Part shown: positions 51,983 through 61,672 of the stretch, one piece after another
Numbering within the stretch: position 1 is the first letter of the stretch
Layout of the letters: every line of letters begins with the position of its first letter
Source: Sinorhizobium sp. A49
Lineage (GTDB): Bacteria; Pseudomonadota; Alphaproteobacteria; Rhizobiales; Rhizobiaceae
NCBI RefSeq assembly: GCF_002002725.1
Contig: NZ_MUNW01000032.1
Coordinates: forward strand, 450,432 to 514,431
Direction: 5' to 3'
Length of the DNA stretch: 64,000 bases
The notes under the pieces: generated by a model
Databases searched by the model: none
What the model was told of the DNA's origin: nothing
What the model saw: the letters and a program-made list of their open reading frames with translations, nothing else
Made by a program: the position numbers and the translations under genes

Positions 51983-53680
51983 TCAAGACGTGAGCGCAGC
52001 TGCGGGAGGCACAAGGCGCCCCGCAATCCGCTTGTAAAGGATATGCGCCAGCAGGCCGGCCAAGGCGCAAAGCGCGATGATCGACGCCAGCAGGAAAGCA
52101 TCGTTGTAGGCAAGAATGTTCGCCTCGCGGGTCACCTGCTGCCCGAGCAGCGCGATGCCCTCGCCGTTCAGCAGGGCCCTGTCGCCGATGACCCGGCCAT
52201 AGGCTGCCGCCAGTTGGCTGATGCGCTGGGCGATGAGCGGGTTCTGCATCACGACCTGCTCGGCGAGTATGTTGGAGTGAAACTTCTCACGCAGCGTGAT
52301 GAAGCTGCCAAAGGCGGCCGTGCCGATCAGGCCACCGATGCTCTGTGTGAAAAGGAAGATGACGATGAAGCTAAGAATGTAGCTCGGCCCCTTCATCAGC
52401 GCCGCCTTGAAGCCGCTGGCCATGGCGGGCGGCAGAAACAGGGCGGTTCCCGCGGCGATCATCCCCTGGCTGATATACATCTGCTCAGGCCGCGTCAGAT
52501 TGGTCGCCTGGCTGTCGATATAGGCACCGGCTGCCAGCAGACCTAGCGCCAGGACATGCACGAACTCGGCATGGTCAGGATTCATCAGTGCCGCACACAG
52601 GAGCCCGCCGGCGATCGATGCGCCAAGAATGATCCAGTAGAGCATCGCGACCTGCTCGAACTGCAGCCCGAGCAATTGATAGAAGTTTGCCGCAATCGCC
52701 GATTGTTCGGAGGCGACCAAGCGAAAGACCAGCAGCACCGCGGTAAAATGCAGAATTTCCTTCGAGGCGAGCCAGCGAACGTCGATCAGCGGCAGCGCGC
52801 GATTGAGCTCGATCAGCACCACCGCCGTCAGAGCCACGATCGCGACGGCCAGAAGCACACCGAGCCACGGCGCCTCGAACCACCAGTAAAGCCGGCCCAT
52901 GGTCAGCACGATGGCGATGCAGCCGAAGCCGAGGGCCACCAGGAGGTAGCTGAGGATATCCGTGCGCTGGATCACCTTGGCGTGCGGTACCGGCGTCAAA
53001 GGCAACAGGTAGATGATCGGCAGCGCCATCAGCGCCAGCGCCATCTCGAGCGTATAGAGCCCATGCCATTGGCCGTATTCGATCAGCGTCGGCGAAATCA
53101 ACCGGGTGATCGGCGCCGAGATGGTCGTGCACGTCAGCGCCAGGGCGAGCCCGACCGTCAGCTTGCGCGCCGGCGGAAATGCCTCCAGCATGTAGAGGAA
53201 ACCGAGCGTCGACATCGGTGCGGCCGCGATGCCGCTGATGAAGCGAACGACGATCGCCGATTGGAGATCGGAAACGAAAACGTTCATCAGCGAGACGATC
53301 ACGAAGCCAACGATGCCGATCTCGGCGAACCGGCGCAGCCCGTATTGTGCGCGGATCTTAACGAGCGCGATCGAGAGCGAGACATTCGGCGCCATGTAGG
53401 CCGCCGAAAGCCAGGCAGCCTCGATCGAGGTTGCGGAAAGCGAGCCCTGAAGCTGGGTAAGATTGGCCAGCGCCAGATTCATGCCGAGGCCCTGGGTGAG
53501 GAACAACAGCGCCGAGCAGACCACGTAGGTCGCCGACGTGGCGACACTCATCTGCTGCGGTGCAGGCGCTGCGGCGGCGGCCGGCGCCTGCGGTGCGGGA
53601 TCGCCTGCCGGCGCCCCTGCCTCGTCGTCGACAAGCGCAGTTCTGTTGTCGTTTGCTGCAGCGTTTGCGGCGGCACTCAT
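51983..53680 (-). CDS. MFS multidrug efflux transporter, DHA2 (EmrB-type, 14 TM)
   Basis: About 565 residues with an Ala/Pro-rich cytoplasmic N-terminus (about 1-45) and 14 predicted membrane helices. NLTQLQGSLSATSIEAAWLSAAYMAPN carries the usual DHA2 helix 1/2 arrangement, and VVRFISGIAAAPMSTLGFLYMLEAFP is motif C-like. Three ATGs cluster at 53680, 53686 and 53689; AAAGGA sits nine bases ahead of 53680 but too close to the others, so 53680 is preferred. The marR stop lies within this start cluster, so expression is coupled. Proton-driven efflux of hydrophobic compounds, possibly plant flavonoids by analogy with rhizobial pumps; substrate is not shown. Confidence 0.92.
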   Translation of the reverse strand: MSAAANAAANDNRTALVDDEAGAPAGDPAPQAPAAAAAPAPQQMSVATSATYVVCSALLFLTQGLGMNLALANLTQLQGSLSATSIEAAWLSAAYMAPNVSLSIALVKIRAQYGLRRFAEIGIVGFVIVSLMNVFVSDLQSAIVVRFISGIAAAPMSTLGFLYMLEAFPPARKLTVGLALALTCTTISAPITRLISPTLIEYGQWHGLYTLEMALALMALPIIYLLPLTPVPHAKVIQRTDILSYLLVALGFGCIAIVLTMGRLYWWFEAPWLGVLLAVAIVALTAVVLIELNRALPLIDVRWLASKEILHFTAVLLVFRLVASEQSAIAANFYQLLGLQFEQVAMLYWIILGASIAGGLLCAALMNPDHAEFVHVLALGLLAAGAYIDSQATNLTRPEQMYISQGMIAAGTALFLPPAMASGFKAALMKGPSYILSFIVIFLFTQSIGGLIGTAAFGSFITLREKFHSNILAEQVVMQNPLIAQRISQLAAAYGRVIGDRALLNGEGIALLGQQVTREANILAYNDAFLLASIIALCALAGLLAHILYKRIAGRLVPPAAALTS

Positions 53681-53685
53681 CGACA

Positions 53686-54129
53686 TCATTCCTTTGCCAG
53701 CGATTGCACGTTGTCGGCGATGGTGCGCACGACCTTCAGGACCGCGGCGACCTCTTCAATCTCGACGCCCTGCAGCACTTCCGCCCGGATCTCATCGGCG
53801 AGCTTCAGGATCTCGTCGGCGATGGCGCGACCATGCTCGGTCATGTGGATCTGCTTGGCCCTGCGGTCCGACGCCTCGACCCGGCGCTCGATGAACCCCT
53901 GTTTTTCCATGCCATCCAGCAGGCGCACGATCGTCGGGGTCTCGATATCCAGTTCGTCGGCCAGTTCCCGCTGGTTCAGGCCATCCTTCTTGGCCAGAGC
54001 AAACAGCGCCCTTGCCCGCGACAGGGTCAGACCACGCTCCTTCACCCGGGCATCGAAGACGGCCCGCAGTTTGCGATTGACCATCGACAAGGCGTCGAAC
54101 AGTTCGCGATTGACGATGGGCTGATACAT
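53686..54129 (-). CDS. MarR-family regulator of the adjacent efflux genes
   Basis: A 147-residue winged-helix protein. NQRELADELDIETPTIVRLLDGMEKQGFIERR (about 52-83) is the DNA-binding helix pair and EASDRRAKQIHMTEHG (about 84-99) the wing. It lies immediately upstream of and overlaps the MFS gene, the normal arrangement for an EmrR/MarR repressor and its pump, so it probably represses the operon until a ligand binds. AAAAGG precedes the ATG. A palindrome lies 20-29 bases upstream of the start, in position to be its own operator. Confidence 0.92.
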   Translation of the reverse strand: MYQPIVNRELFDALSMVNRKLRAVFDARVKERGLTLSRARALFALAKKDGLNQRELADELDIETPTIVRLLDGMEKQGFIERRVEASDRRAKQIHMTEHGRAIADEILKLADEIRAEVLQGVEIEEVAAVLKVVRTIADNVQSLAKE

Positions 54130-54459
54130 AGTACCTTTTCCATATTAGTAGCATGCTAACTATTTTAACCCTATCTAATCCATTCGGCGGTAATTTTCAA
54201 GATGGCGTTTTGAGAGGGGCGGCAAAGGGCGCTAGAATTAGCGTCGTCGCGGATTGCAGCGATTCGCTGCGTCAACGCCGTTTTTCATGCGGGCTTTATT
54301 TTTCTTGCTTTCGCGATGTTGGCCTGTGGATCAGTCGAACAACGGGCAAAGGCAACGGGTCGCAGCACATGGCCAGCGACTGTGGCACTGCTGCACTTGA
54401 CCGGCAAAGACACAGACAGCAAACCGGGTGCACACCAGAAAAGGCAGAGACGAACGACC
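54130..54459. promoter_or_regulatory. Divergent region marR / dnaB
   Basis: 330 non-coding bases between divergent genes. The left part (54130-54190) is AT-rich and carries the efflux operon promoter and operator. The remainder should include the dnaB promoter; AGGCAGAG, a weak ribosome site, lies upstream of ATG 54460. The dnaB frame is open to 54316, but those codons do not look like DnaB. No other gene is seen. Confidence 0.45.
54149..54158. promoter_or_regulatory. Palindrome, candidate MarR operator
   Basis: TAGCATGCTA is a perfect 10-bp palindrome at 20-29 bases before the marR ATG, flanked by TTAG and ACTA that extend the symmetry imperfectly. It overlaps an AT-rich stretch (TAATAT on the minus strand) that could be the -10. 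MarR proteins commonly bind such sites to autorepress. Confidence 0.55.
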
Positions 54460-55962
54460 ATGAACGACGCAGCGCGAAAGCTAGCCCCTATCGGCAAGGA
54501 CCAATCGGACCAGCACTACCGCGAGGCGCCGAACAACCTTGAAGCCGAACAGGCGCTGCTCGGCGCGATCCTCGTCAACAACGATGCGTTCTACCGCGTC
54601 TCGGACTTCCTGAAGCCGGTCCACCTGTTCGAACCGCTGCACCGCCGCATCTACGAGGTCGCCGGCGACATCATCCGCATGGGCAAGACCGCCAACCCGG
54701 TGACGATCAAGACCTTCCTCAAGGCCGACGACAAAGTCGGCGATCTGACGGTCGCCCAGTATCTCGCCCGCCTTGCCGCCGGCGCCGTCTCGATCATCAA
54801 CGCGGAAGACTATGGTCGTGCCATCTATGACCTGGCGCTGCGCCGTTCGCTGATCACCATCGGCGAAGACATGGTCAACATCGCCTTCGACGCACCGCTC
54901 GACATGCCGCCGCAAGGCCAGATCGAAGATGCGGAGCGGCGGCTGTTCGAGCTTGCCGAAACCGGCCGTTACGACGGCGGCTTCCAGTCGTTCAACGACG
55001 CGGTCGCGCTTGCCATCGACATGGCCGGCCAGGCCTTCGAACGCGACGGCAGCCTCTCGGGTATTTCCACCGGCATCCTGTCGCTCGACGCCCGCATGGG
55101 TGGCCTGCAGCGCTCGGACTTGATCGTACTTGCCGGACGTCCGGGCATGGGCAAGACCTCGCTTGCCACCAACATCGCCTACAACATTGCCGCCGCCTAC
55201 GATCCGGAGATCCAGGCGGACGGTTCGTTCAAGGCCAAGAACGGCGGCGTCGTCGGCTTCTACTCACTCGAAATGTCGTCGGAACAGCTGGCAACCCGTA
55301 TCATTTCCGAGCAGACCGAAGTTTCCTCCTCGAAGATCCGCCGCGGCGATATCTCAGAGGCCGACTTCGAAAAGCTCGTCGCCTGCTCGCAGATGATGCA
55401 GAAGGTGCCGCTGTTCATCGACCAGACCGGTGGTATCTCGATTGCCCAGCTCTCCGCCCGCGCGCGCCGCCTCAAGCGCCAACGTGGCCTCGATTGCCTG
55501 GTGGTCGACTATATCCAGCTCATGACCGGCTCGGGCAAGTCGAGCGACAACCGCGTGCAGGAAATCACCCAGATCACCACTGGCCTGAAGGCGCTCGGCA
55601 AGGAACTGAACGTTCCGATCATCGCCCTGTCACAGCTCTCCCGTCAGGTGGAAAGCCGCGAAGACAAGCGCCCCCAGCTTTCCGACCTTCGTGAATCGGG
55701 CTCGATCGAGCAGGACGCCGACGTCGTGCTCTTCGTGTTCCGTGAGGAATACTACGTGAAGAACCTCGAACCCCGCGACGAGTTCGATCCGAAGTACGAC
55801 GAGTGGAAGATGAAGATGGAGCAGGTGAAGGGCACGGCCGACGTAATCATCGCCAAGCAGCGTCACGGACCGACCGGTACCGTCAAGCTCGCTTTCCAGT
55901 CGGAATTCACCCGCTTTACCGATCTGGCCGATCCGTCGTTCACCCAGTACGAAGAACACTGA
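54460..55962 (+). CDS. dnaB: Replicative DNA helicase DnaB
   Basis: A 500-residue DnaB. The N-terminal domain starts with REAPNNLEAEQALLGAIL, typical of the primase-interacting collar, and the RecA-like C-terminal domain has Walker A AGRPGMGKTS (about 224), Walker B CLVVDYIQLM, and the H4-like QLSRQVESREDKRPQLSDLRESGSIEQDADV arginine-finger region. It unwinds DNA at the fork as a hexamer. No intein interrupts it. ATG 54460 was chosen over an upstream in-frame start at 54316. Confidence 0.97.
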   Translation: MNDAARKLAPIGKDQSDQHYREAPNNLEAEQALLGAILVNNDAFYRVSDFLKPVHLFEPLHRRIYEVAGDIIRMGKTANPVTIKTFLKADDKVGDLTVAQYLARLAAGAVSIINAEDYGRAIYDLALRRSLITIGEDMVNIAFDAPLDMPPQGQIEDAERRLFELAETGRYDGGFQSFNDAVALAIDMAGQAFERDGSLSGISTGILSLDARMGGLQRSDLIVLAGRPGMGKTSLATNIAYNIAAAYDPEIQADGSFKAKNGGVVGFYSLEMSSEQLATRIISEQTEVSSSKIRRGDISEADFEKLVACSQMMQKVPLFIDQTGGISIAQLSARARRLKRQRGLDCLVVDYIQLMTGSGKSSDNRVQEITQITTGLKALGKELNVPIIALSQLSRQVESREDKRPQLSDLRESGSIEQDADVVLFVFREEYYVKNLEPRDEFDPKYDEWKMKMEQVKGTADVIIAKQRHGPTGTVKLAFQSEFTRFTDLADPSFTQYEEH

Positions 55963-55970
55963 GAAAAGTC

Positions 55971-55993
55971 TTGGGGGCGTTCTACGCCCCCAA
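55971..55993. terminator. Hairpin shared by dnaB and azlD 3' ends
   Basis: TTGGGGGCGT and ACGCCCCCAA form a perfect 10-bp stem with a TCT loop, starting nine bases after the dnaB stop and overlapping the last codons and stop of the convergent azlD. AAAAG precedes it. T runs are short, so strength is uncertain. Confidence 0.6.
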
Positions 55994-56287
55994 CGCCATT
56001 CTGAGGATGGCCACGGTCACGACACCGGCCGCGACGGCGGCGAGCAAAGGCAGTCGCATGGCGACCAGCGCCGTGACCACCGTCGCGATCGTTTCCGCCG
56101 GACCTGTGACCAGTGCCGTAGGCGCGATCACCGCCATCAACACGGCCGGCGGGATCGCCTCAAGGGCGCGCCGATGCGTCTCTCCGATCGTCACGAACCG
56201 AATGAGCACCAAGCCGCCGATGCGTGTGGCGACAGTCGCGATTGCCATCGCGACGATGGCCAGAAGCGTGTGTGGATCGACCGTCAT
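55982..56287 (-). CDS. azlD: AzlD-family branched-chain amino acid exporter subunit
   Basis: A 101-residue membrane protein with three to four hydrophobic segments (LLAIVAMAIATVATRIGGLVLI, AIPPAVLMAVIAPTALV, AGVVTVAILRMALGA). It is the small partner of AzlC in amino acid export (as in Bacillus AzlCD and E. coli YgaZH). Its ATG overlaps the azlC stop (ATGA), so it is translationally coupled. Its last codons form part of the hairpin with dnaB. Confidence 0.9.
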   Translation of the reverse strand: MTVDPHTLLAIVAMAIATVATRIGGLVLIRFVTIGETHRRALEAIPPAVLMAVIAPTALVTGPAETIATVVTALVAMRLPLLAAVAAGVVTVAILRMALGA

Positions 56288-56985
56288 GCGCTTGCCTCCT
56301 GATGACGGCCTGTGAGAAGCGCGACGGCTACCCCGGCGGCAGCACCGGCAGCGATGTACCAGACGCCGGGAAGGAGCTGATGCGTCAGCACCGCAGCAGC
56401 CGCACTGGCGGCCAGCACCGCTCCGGTCTCGCGCCCCTTCCAGAAACTCATCACCAGCACGATGAAGACCGCGGGAAATGCGAAATCAAGCCCTGTCACC
56501 TTGGGATCGCCGAGGAAAGCGCCCAGCAACGCGCCGGCAAGGCTCGTCGTTACCCAGACGATGTAGAAGGGAACGGCCAGCCCTGCGAACCAGGCCGGCG
56601 TCAGCCTGCCCTCTTTGGCCCGCATCTCCGCCATCGCCCATATCTCGTCGGCAAGAAGAAGCATTGCGGCGTATTTCGCCGGGCCTGAGAACCCTTGCAA
56701 CTTGGCGCCGAGCGACGCGCTCATCAGCACATGCCGGACATTGACCAGCAGGGCGGAAAAGGCCAGTGCTGCCCAGGAGGCCGGATGCGTCCAGATATCC
56801 ATGGCAACGAATTGCGAGCCGCCGGCAAAAACCAGCGCACTCATCAACGTCACCTCCGCCCCCGAAAGCCCCTTGCCGGCGGCAACCGCGCCGAACACCA
56901 GCCCGATCGGCATGACCGCCACGATGAGCGGTGCCATCGCCATGGCTCCGGCCCTAAAGTCTGTAAGGAATCGCGTATCACTCAA
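56284..56985 (-). CDS. azlC: AzlC-family branched-chain amino acid exporter subunit
   Basis: A 233-residue inner-membrane protein. The AzlC signature AGAMAMAPLIVAVMPIGLVFG and LMSALVFAGGSQFVAMDIW is clear, and MLLLADEIWAM is present in the third conserved segment. With AzlD it exports branched-chain amino acids or analogues such as L-valine. An AraC-type regulator lies 75 bases upstream on the same strand and probably controls it. Confidence 0.92.
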   Translation of the reverse strand: MSDTRFLTDFRAGAMAMAPLIVAVMPIGLVFGAVAAGKGLSGAEVTLMSALVFAGGSQFVAMDIWTHPASWAALAFSALLVNVRHVLMSASLGAKLQGFSGPAKYAAMLLLADEIWAMAEMRAKEGRLTPAWFAGLAVPFYIVWVTTSLAGALLGAFLGDPKVTGLDFAFPAVFIVLVMSFWKGRETGAVLAASAAAAVLTHQLLPGVWYIAAGAAAGVAVALLTGRHQEASA

Positions 56986-57060
56986 TGCCCGTGTCTCCCG
57001 GTCGATAATGATCGAAACACACCTAAGCGTCGTTTGGCGGGGCGTATTGAACGAAAGTGA

Positions 57061-57918
57061 TCAACCGGCGCGGAAGGCTCCGGGCGTCACGCCAGTTCGA
57101 GCCTTGAAGTGCCTGGTAAAATGCGCTTGATCGGCAAAGCCGCATTGATAGGCGGTGTCGACCGCCGACCAGCCGTGCCGCAGCAGTGTCTTTGCTGCTC
57201 GCACCCTCTTGTCGGTGAGGAAGGCGTGTGGCGTGATGTGAAACTGCCGCCGAAAAGCCCGGATCAGATGGGCGCGGCTAAGTCCTGCGACCTTGGCCAG
57301 CTCCTCGAGGCCGATATCCTCGGCGTAGTTCTCGCTCAGATAGTCGCGCGCCCGCTGGACCGCAGACTGTTCCTTCGTCTCGACCGGCACGATGATCGAG
57401 CTGCCGTGCCGCTCGAACATCGTGGCAAGCACGCCGAACATGCGTTCCTCGGCTTCGAGGGTGCCGGTCGCGTGCTCAAGCGCCTTGTGGGCGTGATAGA
57501 AGGATTGCGCCAGATCCGGGTCGCGCAGCATGCGCCTTGAGAATGACGGCGTTCCCCGGAACGCCCGCCCGGTGACGTCTTCCAGGATGTTCACCAGCAG
57601 TTCCGTGCTCGGATAGACCATGCGATAGCGGTAGCCGCTCCCGCCCGGGTGACCGTCGTGGATCTCGTCGGGATTGATGAGGTAGAAATCGCCAGGCCCC
57701 GCTTGCGATCGTTCACCCCTGATCTTGCTGATCTGCGATCCGGCTTCGATCGCGCCGATGCTGAATGTGTCGTGCGCGTGTGGCGCGAACTCGTGCGTGA
57801 TGAAGGTCGCGGTCAGACATTCCATGCCATCGAAGCGGGGGTCCCGCCAGAATCGGGTCCGCTCCGCGCCTTCCAGCGGCATGGTATCAAGAGCTTGTTC
57901 CTGCGAAATCGTGTGCAT
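57061..57918 (-). CDS. AraC-family regulator linked to azlCD
   Basis: A 285-residue protein. The N-terminal cupin sensor domain (about 30-130) contains FAPHAHDTFSIGAIEAG and GPGDFYLINPDEIHDGH. Two C-terminal helix-turn-helix units (about 190-285) carry IGLEELAKVAGLSRAHLIRAFRRQF and AVDTAYQCGFADQAHFTRHFKARTG, the AraC signature. AGGA lies ahead of ATG 57918. It is co-directional with azlC-azlD, an arrangement repeatedly seen for AraC regulators of AzlCD exporters, so it probably activates them in response to an amino acid. Divergent from alr. Confidence 0.92.
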   Translation of the reverse strand: MHTISQEQALDTMPLEGAERTRFWRDPRFDGMECLTATFITHEFAPHAHDTFSIGAIEAGSQISKIRGERSQAGPGDFYLINPDEIHDGHPGGSGYRYRMVYPSTELLVNILEDVTGRAFRGTPSFSRRMLRDPDLAQSFYHAHKALEHATGTLEAEERMFGVLATMFERHGSSIIVPVETKEQSAVQRARDYLSENYAEDIGLEELAKVAGLSRAHLIRAFRRQFHITPHAFLTDKRVRAAKTLLRHGWSAVDTAYQCGFADQAHFTRHFKARTGVTPGAFRAG

Positions 57919-58072
57919 GGGGCGATCCTAGCGTCCGCAACGACAAGCGTCTTGCACAAAAGTGCTCTTCACGCATCCCTCACAATCGACTGCGGCAATG
58001 CGACAGGACGGCATTTGCGGGCAAGCGTGGTTGACTGTATTGCTTTTTGATCGTTCACGCAGAGTGCCAGGC

Positions 58073-59212
58073 ATGCTCAGTTCAGAATTTCTCTCCGCCT
58101 CCAACCGGCTCACGATCGATCTCAACGCATTGGCAGACAACTGGCGCTCGATGAATGCCCGCTCGGGCAAGGCACGTGCCGCCGCGGTGCTGAAGGCCGA
58201 TGCCTACGGGCTCGGCATCGATGAGGCCGCACCTGCGCTTTACGCCGCCGGCGCCCGCGATTTCTTCGTCGCCAATGCGGAGGAAGGCACCGACCTGCGG
58301 CCGCTCGTGCCTGAAGCCCGGATCTACATCCTGGCCGGCATGTGGCCCGGCAACGAGCCGCTATTCTTCGACAACGATCTGGTGCCGGTGATCAATTCGG
58401 AGGAGCAACTGGCCGTTTTCATGGCTGCCCTCTCTGAGCGTGGCGACCATCCTTGCGTGCTGCATATCGACACCGGCATGAACCGGCTGGGGCTGTCGGT
58501 CGAAGAGGCCGTTGCTCTTGCCAACGACCCGGCGCGCCCTGCGAGCTTTTCTCCCGTCCTGATCATGAGCCACCTTGCCTGCGCAGACGATCCGGGCAAC
58601 CCGCTCAATGACTATCAGCTCCGACGCTTCCGCGAAGCCTCTGCCGCATTCGAAGGCGTTGATGCGAGCCTTGCCAACTCCGGCGGCGTGTTCCTGGGCG
58701 CCGACTACCATTTCGACCTCACGCGGCCGGGCATCGCCGTCTACGGCGGCGAAGCGGTCAATGACGTCGCCAATCCGATGAAGCCGGTGGTGACGGCCGA
58801 AGCCCGGATCATCCAGGTCCGCACCATCGCCTCCGGCGGCCACGCGAGCTACGGCGCGTCCGCCCGCTTCAACCGCGACAGCCGCATCGCGACCGTTGCT
58901 GTCGGTTATGCCGACGGCTATCACCGATCCGTCTCGGGCGGTGGCGTGACCCTCAGGCAAGCGACGCCTTCGGGCGCGTTTGGCTTCCTGCACGGCCAGA
59001 AGGTGCCGCATGTCGGCCGGGTGACGATGGACCTCAGCCTCTTCGACGTGACCGACCTCCCGGAAAACGCGGTGCGCGCCGGCGATTATATAGAACTCTT
59101 CGGCCGGCATATCGCACTGGATGATGTCGCGCGCGCCGGCGGCACCATCGGCTATGAGATGCTGACGAGCCTCGGCCACCGCTACGAACGTCACTATGTC
59201 GGCGCGGTCTGA
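58073..59212 (+). CDS. alr: Alanine racemase
   Basis: A 379-residue alanine racemase. The PLP Lys lies in VLKADAYGLG (about residues 38-47), and the catalytic Tyr in GGHASYGASARF, with the conserved HIDTGMNRLGL and GYADGYHRS blocks also present. It supplies D-Ala for peptidoglycan. ATG 58073 gives the normal length and begins MLSSEFLSASNRLTIDLNAL; the in-frame extension to 57962 is rejected. The ribosome site is weak. Confidence 0.95.
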   Translation: MLSSEFLSASNRLTIDLNALADNWRSMNARSGKARAAAVLKADAYGLGIDEAAPALYAAGARDFFVANAEEGTDLRPLVPEARIYILAGMWPGNEPLFFDNDLVPVINSEEQLAVFMAALSERGDHPCVLHIDTGMNRLGLSVEEAVALANDPARPASFSPVLIMSHLACADDPGNPLNDYQLRRFREASAAFEGVDASLANSGGVFLGADYHFDLTRPGIAVYGGEAVNDVANPMKPVVTAEARIIQVRTIASGGHASYGASARFNRDSRIATVAVGYADGYHRSVSGGGVTLRQATPSGAFGFLHGQKVPHVGRVTMDLSLFDVTDLPENAVRAGDYIELFGRHIALDDVARAGGTIGYEMLTSLGHRYERHYVGAV

Positions 59213-59367
59213 GACGGCTTTCGCACTCACTTTACAGTCCGTCGCCGAAAATCACCTTTTGTTCCGCGTTTCGCGGCATTATGTGAAGGCAAAAGTGATT
59301 CTCCGTTCACCGGCCGCATCGCCATTGGCGATGCGCTGAAGTCTCCGCACTGTGAAAGTCGTTTCCG

Positions 59368-60771
<1,404 letters not shown>

Positions 60772-60904
60772 AGGTGCGGGTGCTGCAAGCGGCTCCACGA
60801 GGCGGCTTCTGAGCAGGCTCACGATAATGCCCTGGAATCAGGCAGGGCCGACGGCGGATAGGCTTGAGGAGACCCGGACGAACCGGGTTCGGAGTAAGGA
60901 CAAA

Positions 60905-61528
60905 ATGCCCATTACAATTCTCGACGGTATCGTTCTCGGCGTCGCGCTGTTTTCTGCAATCCTGGCCATGGTTCGAGGCTTCTCGCGCGAAGTCCTGTCG
61001 GTTGCCAGCTGGGTGGGTGCTGCGGCGGCGGCCTACTTCCTCTACCCGCACCTCCTGCCCTATGCCAAGCAGTACACCAGCAGCGACACGGTCGCGCTGA
61101 TCGGCTCGGCGGCGGTGATCTTCCTGGTTGCGCTCATCATCATTTCCTTCATCACCATGCGGATTGCCGATTTCATCATCGACAGCCGCATAGGCGCGCT
61201 CGACCGCACGCTCGGCTTTCTCTTCGGGGCCGCACGCGGCATCCTGCTCGTGGTCGTCGCCATGCTGTTCTTCAACTGGCTGGTCGCTCCGCAGCAACAG
61301 CCGGGCTGGGTGACCCAGGCGAAGTCCAAGCCGCTGCTCGACAATCTCGGCAACAAGCTGATCGCACTTCTGCCGGAAGAAGCCGACGCCACCATCCTCG
61401 ACCGCCTGCGCGGCAAGGACACGACTGGCGAAGGCGAAGGCGAGACCCCGGCCGGCACGCCCGGTCAGGCACCGTCGGGTTCGCCCGACCAGGCGCCGGT
61501 TGACGACGCCCCGGCCACCAACGGCTGA
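60905..61528 (+). CDS. cvpA: CvpA-family membrane protein
   Basis: A 207-residue protein with four membrane helices in residues 1-130 (starting ITILDGIVLGVALFSAILAMVRGFSREVLSVASWVG) and a Pro/Gly/Ala-rich C-terminal tail ending DAPATNG. CvpA is needed for colicin V production in E. coli and probably acts in envelope homeostasis; its biochemical role is not settled. AAGGACAAA precedes ATG 60905. It sits upstream of purF, the arrangement seen in E. coli, with a terminator between. Confidence 0.93.
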   Translation: MPITILDGIVLGVALFSAILAMVRGFSREVLSVASWVGAAAAAYFLYPHLLPYAKQYTSSDTVALIGSAAVIFLVALIIISFITMRIADFIIDSRIGALDRTLGFLFGAARGILLVVVAMLFFNWLVAPQQQPGWVTQAKSKPLLDNLGNKLIALLPEEADATILDRLRGKDTTGEGEGETPAGTPGQAPSGSPDQAPVDDAPATNG

Positions 61529-61545
61529 GACATGGAAAAACTGCC

Positions 61546-61576
61546 GACAAAGCCCGCTGCGCGGGCTTTGTCCTTT
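61546..61576 (+). terminator. Intrinsic terminator after cvpA
   Basis: GACAAAGCCCGC and GCGGGCTTTGTC form a perfect 12-bp stem with a TGC loop, followed by CTTTTG, 17 bases beyond the cvpA stop. Confidence 0.88.
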
Positions 61577-61672
61577 TGGGAATAACGCTTGTGTCCGTTT
61601 TCAGCTAATATCGCTTGAAGACGGCGGGCCTGATCACGATATGCGCACCGGCACGGAGCAAAGGCGACTGTG

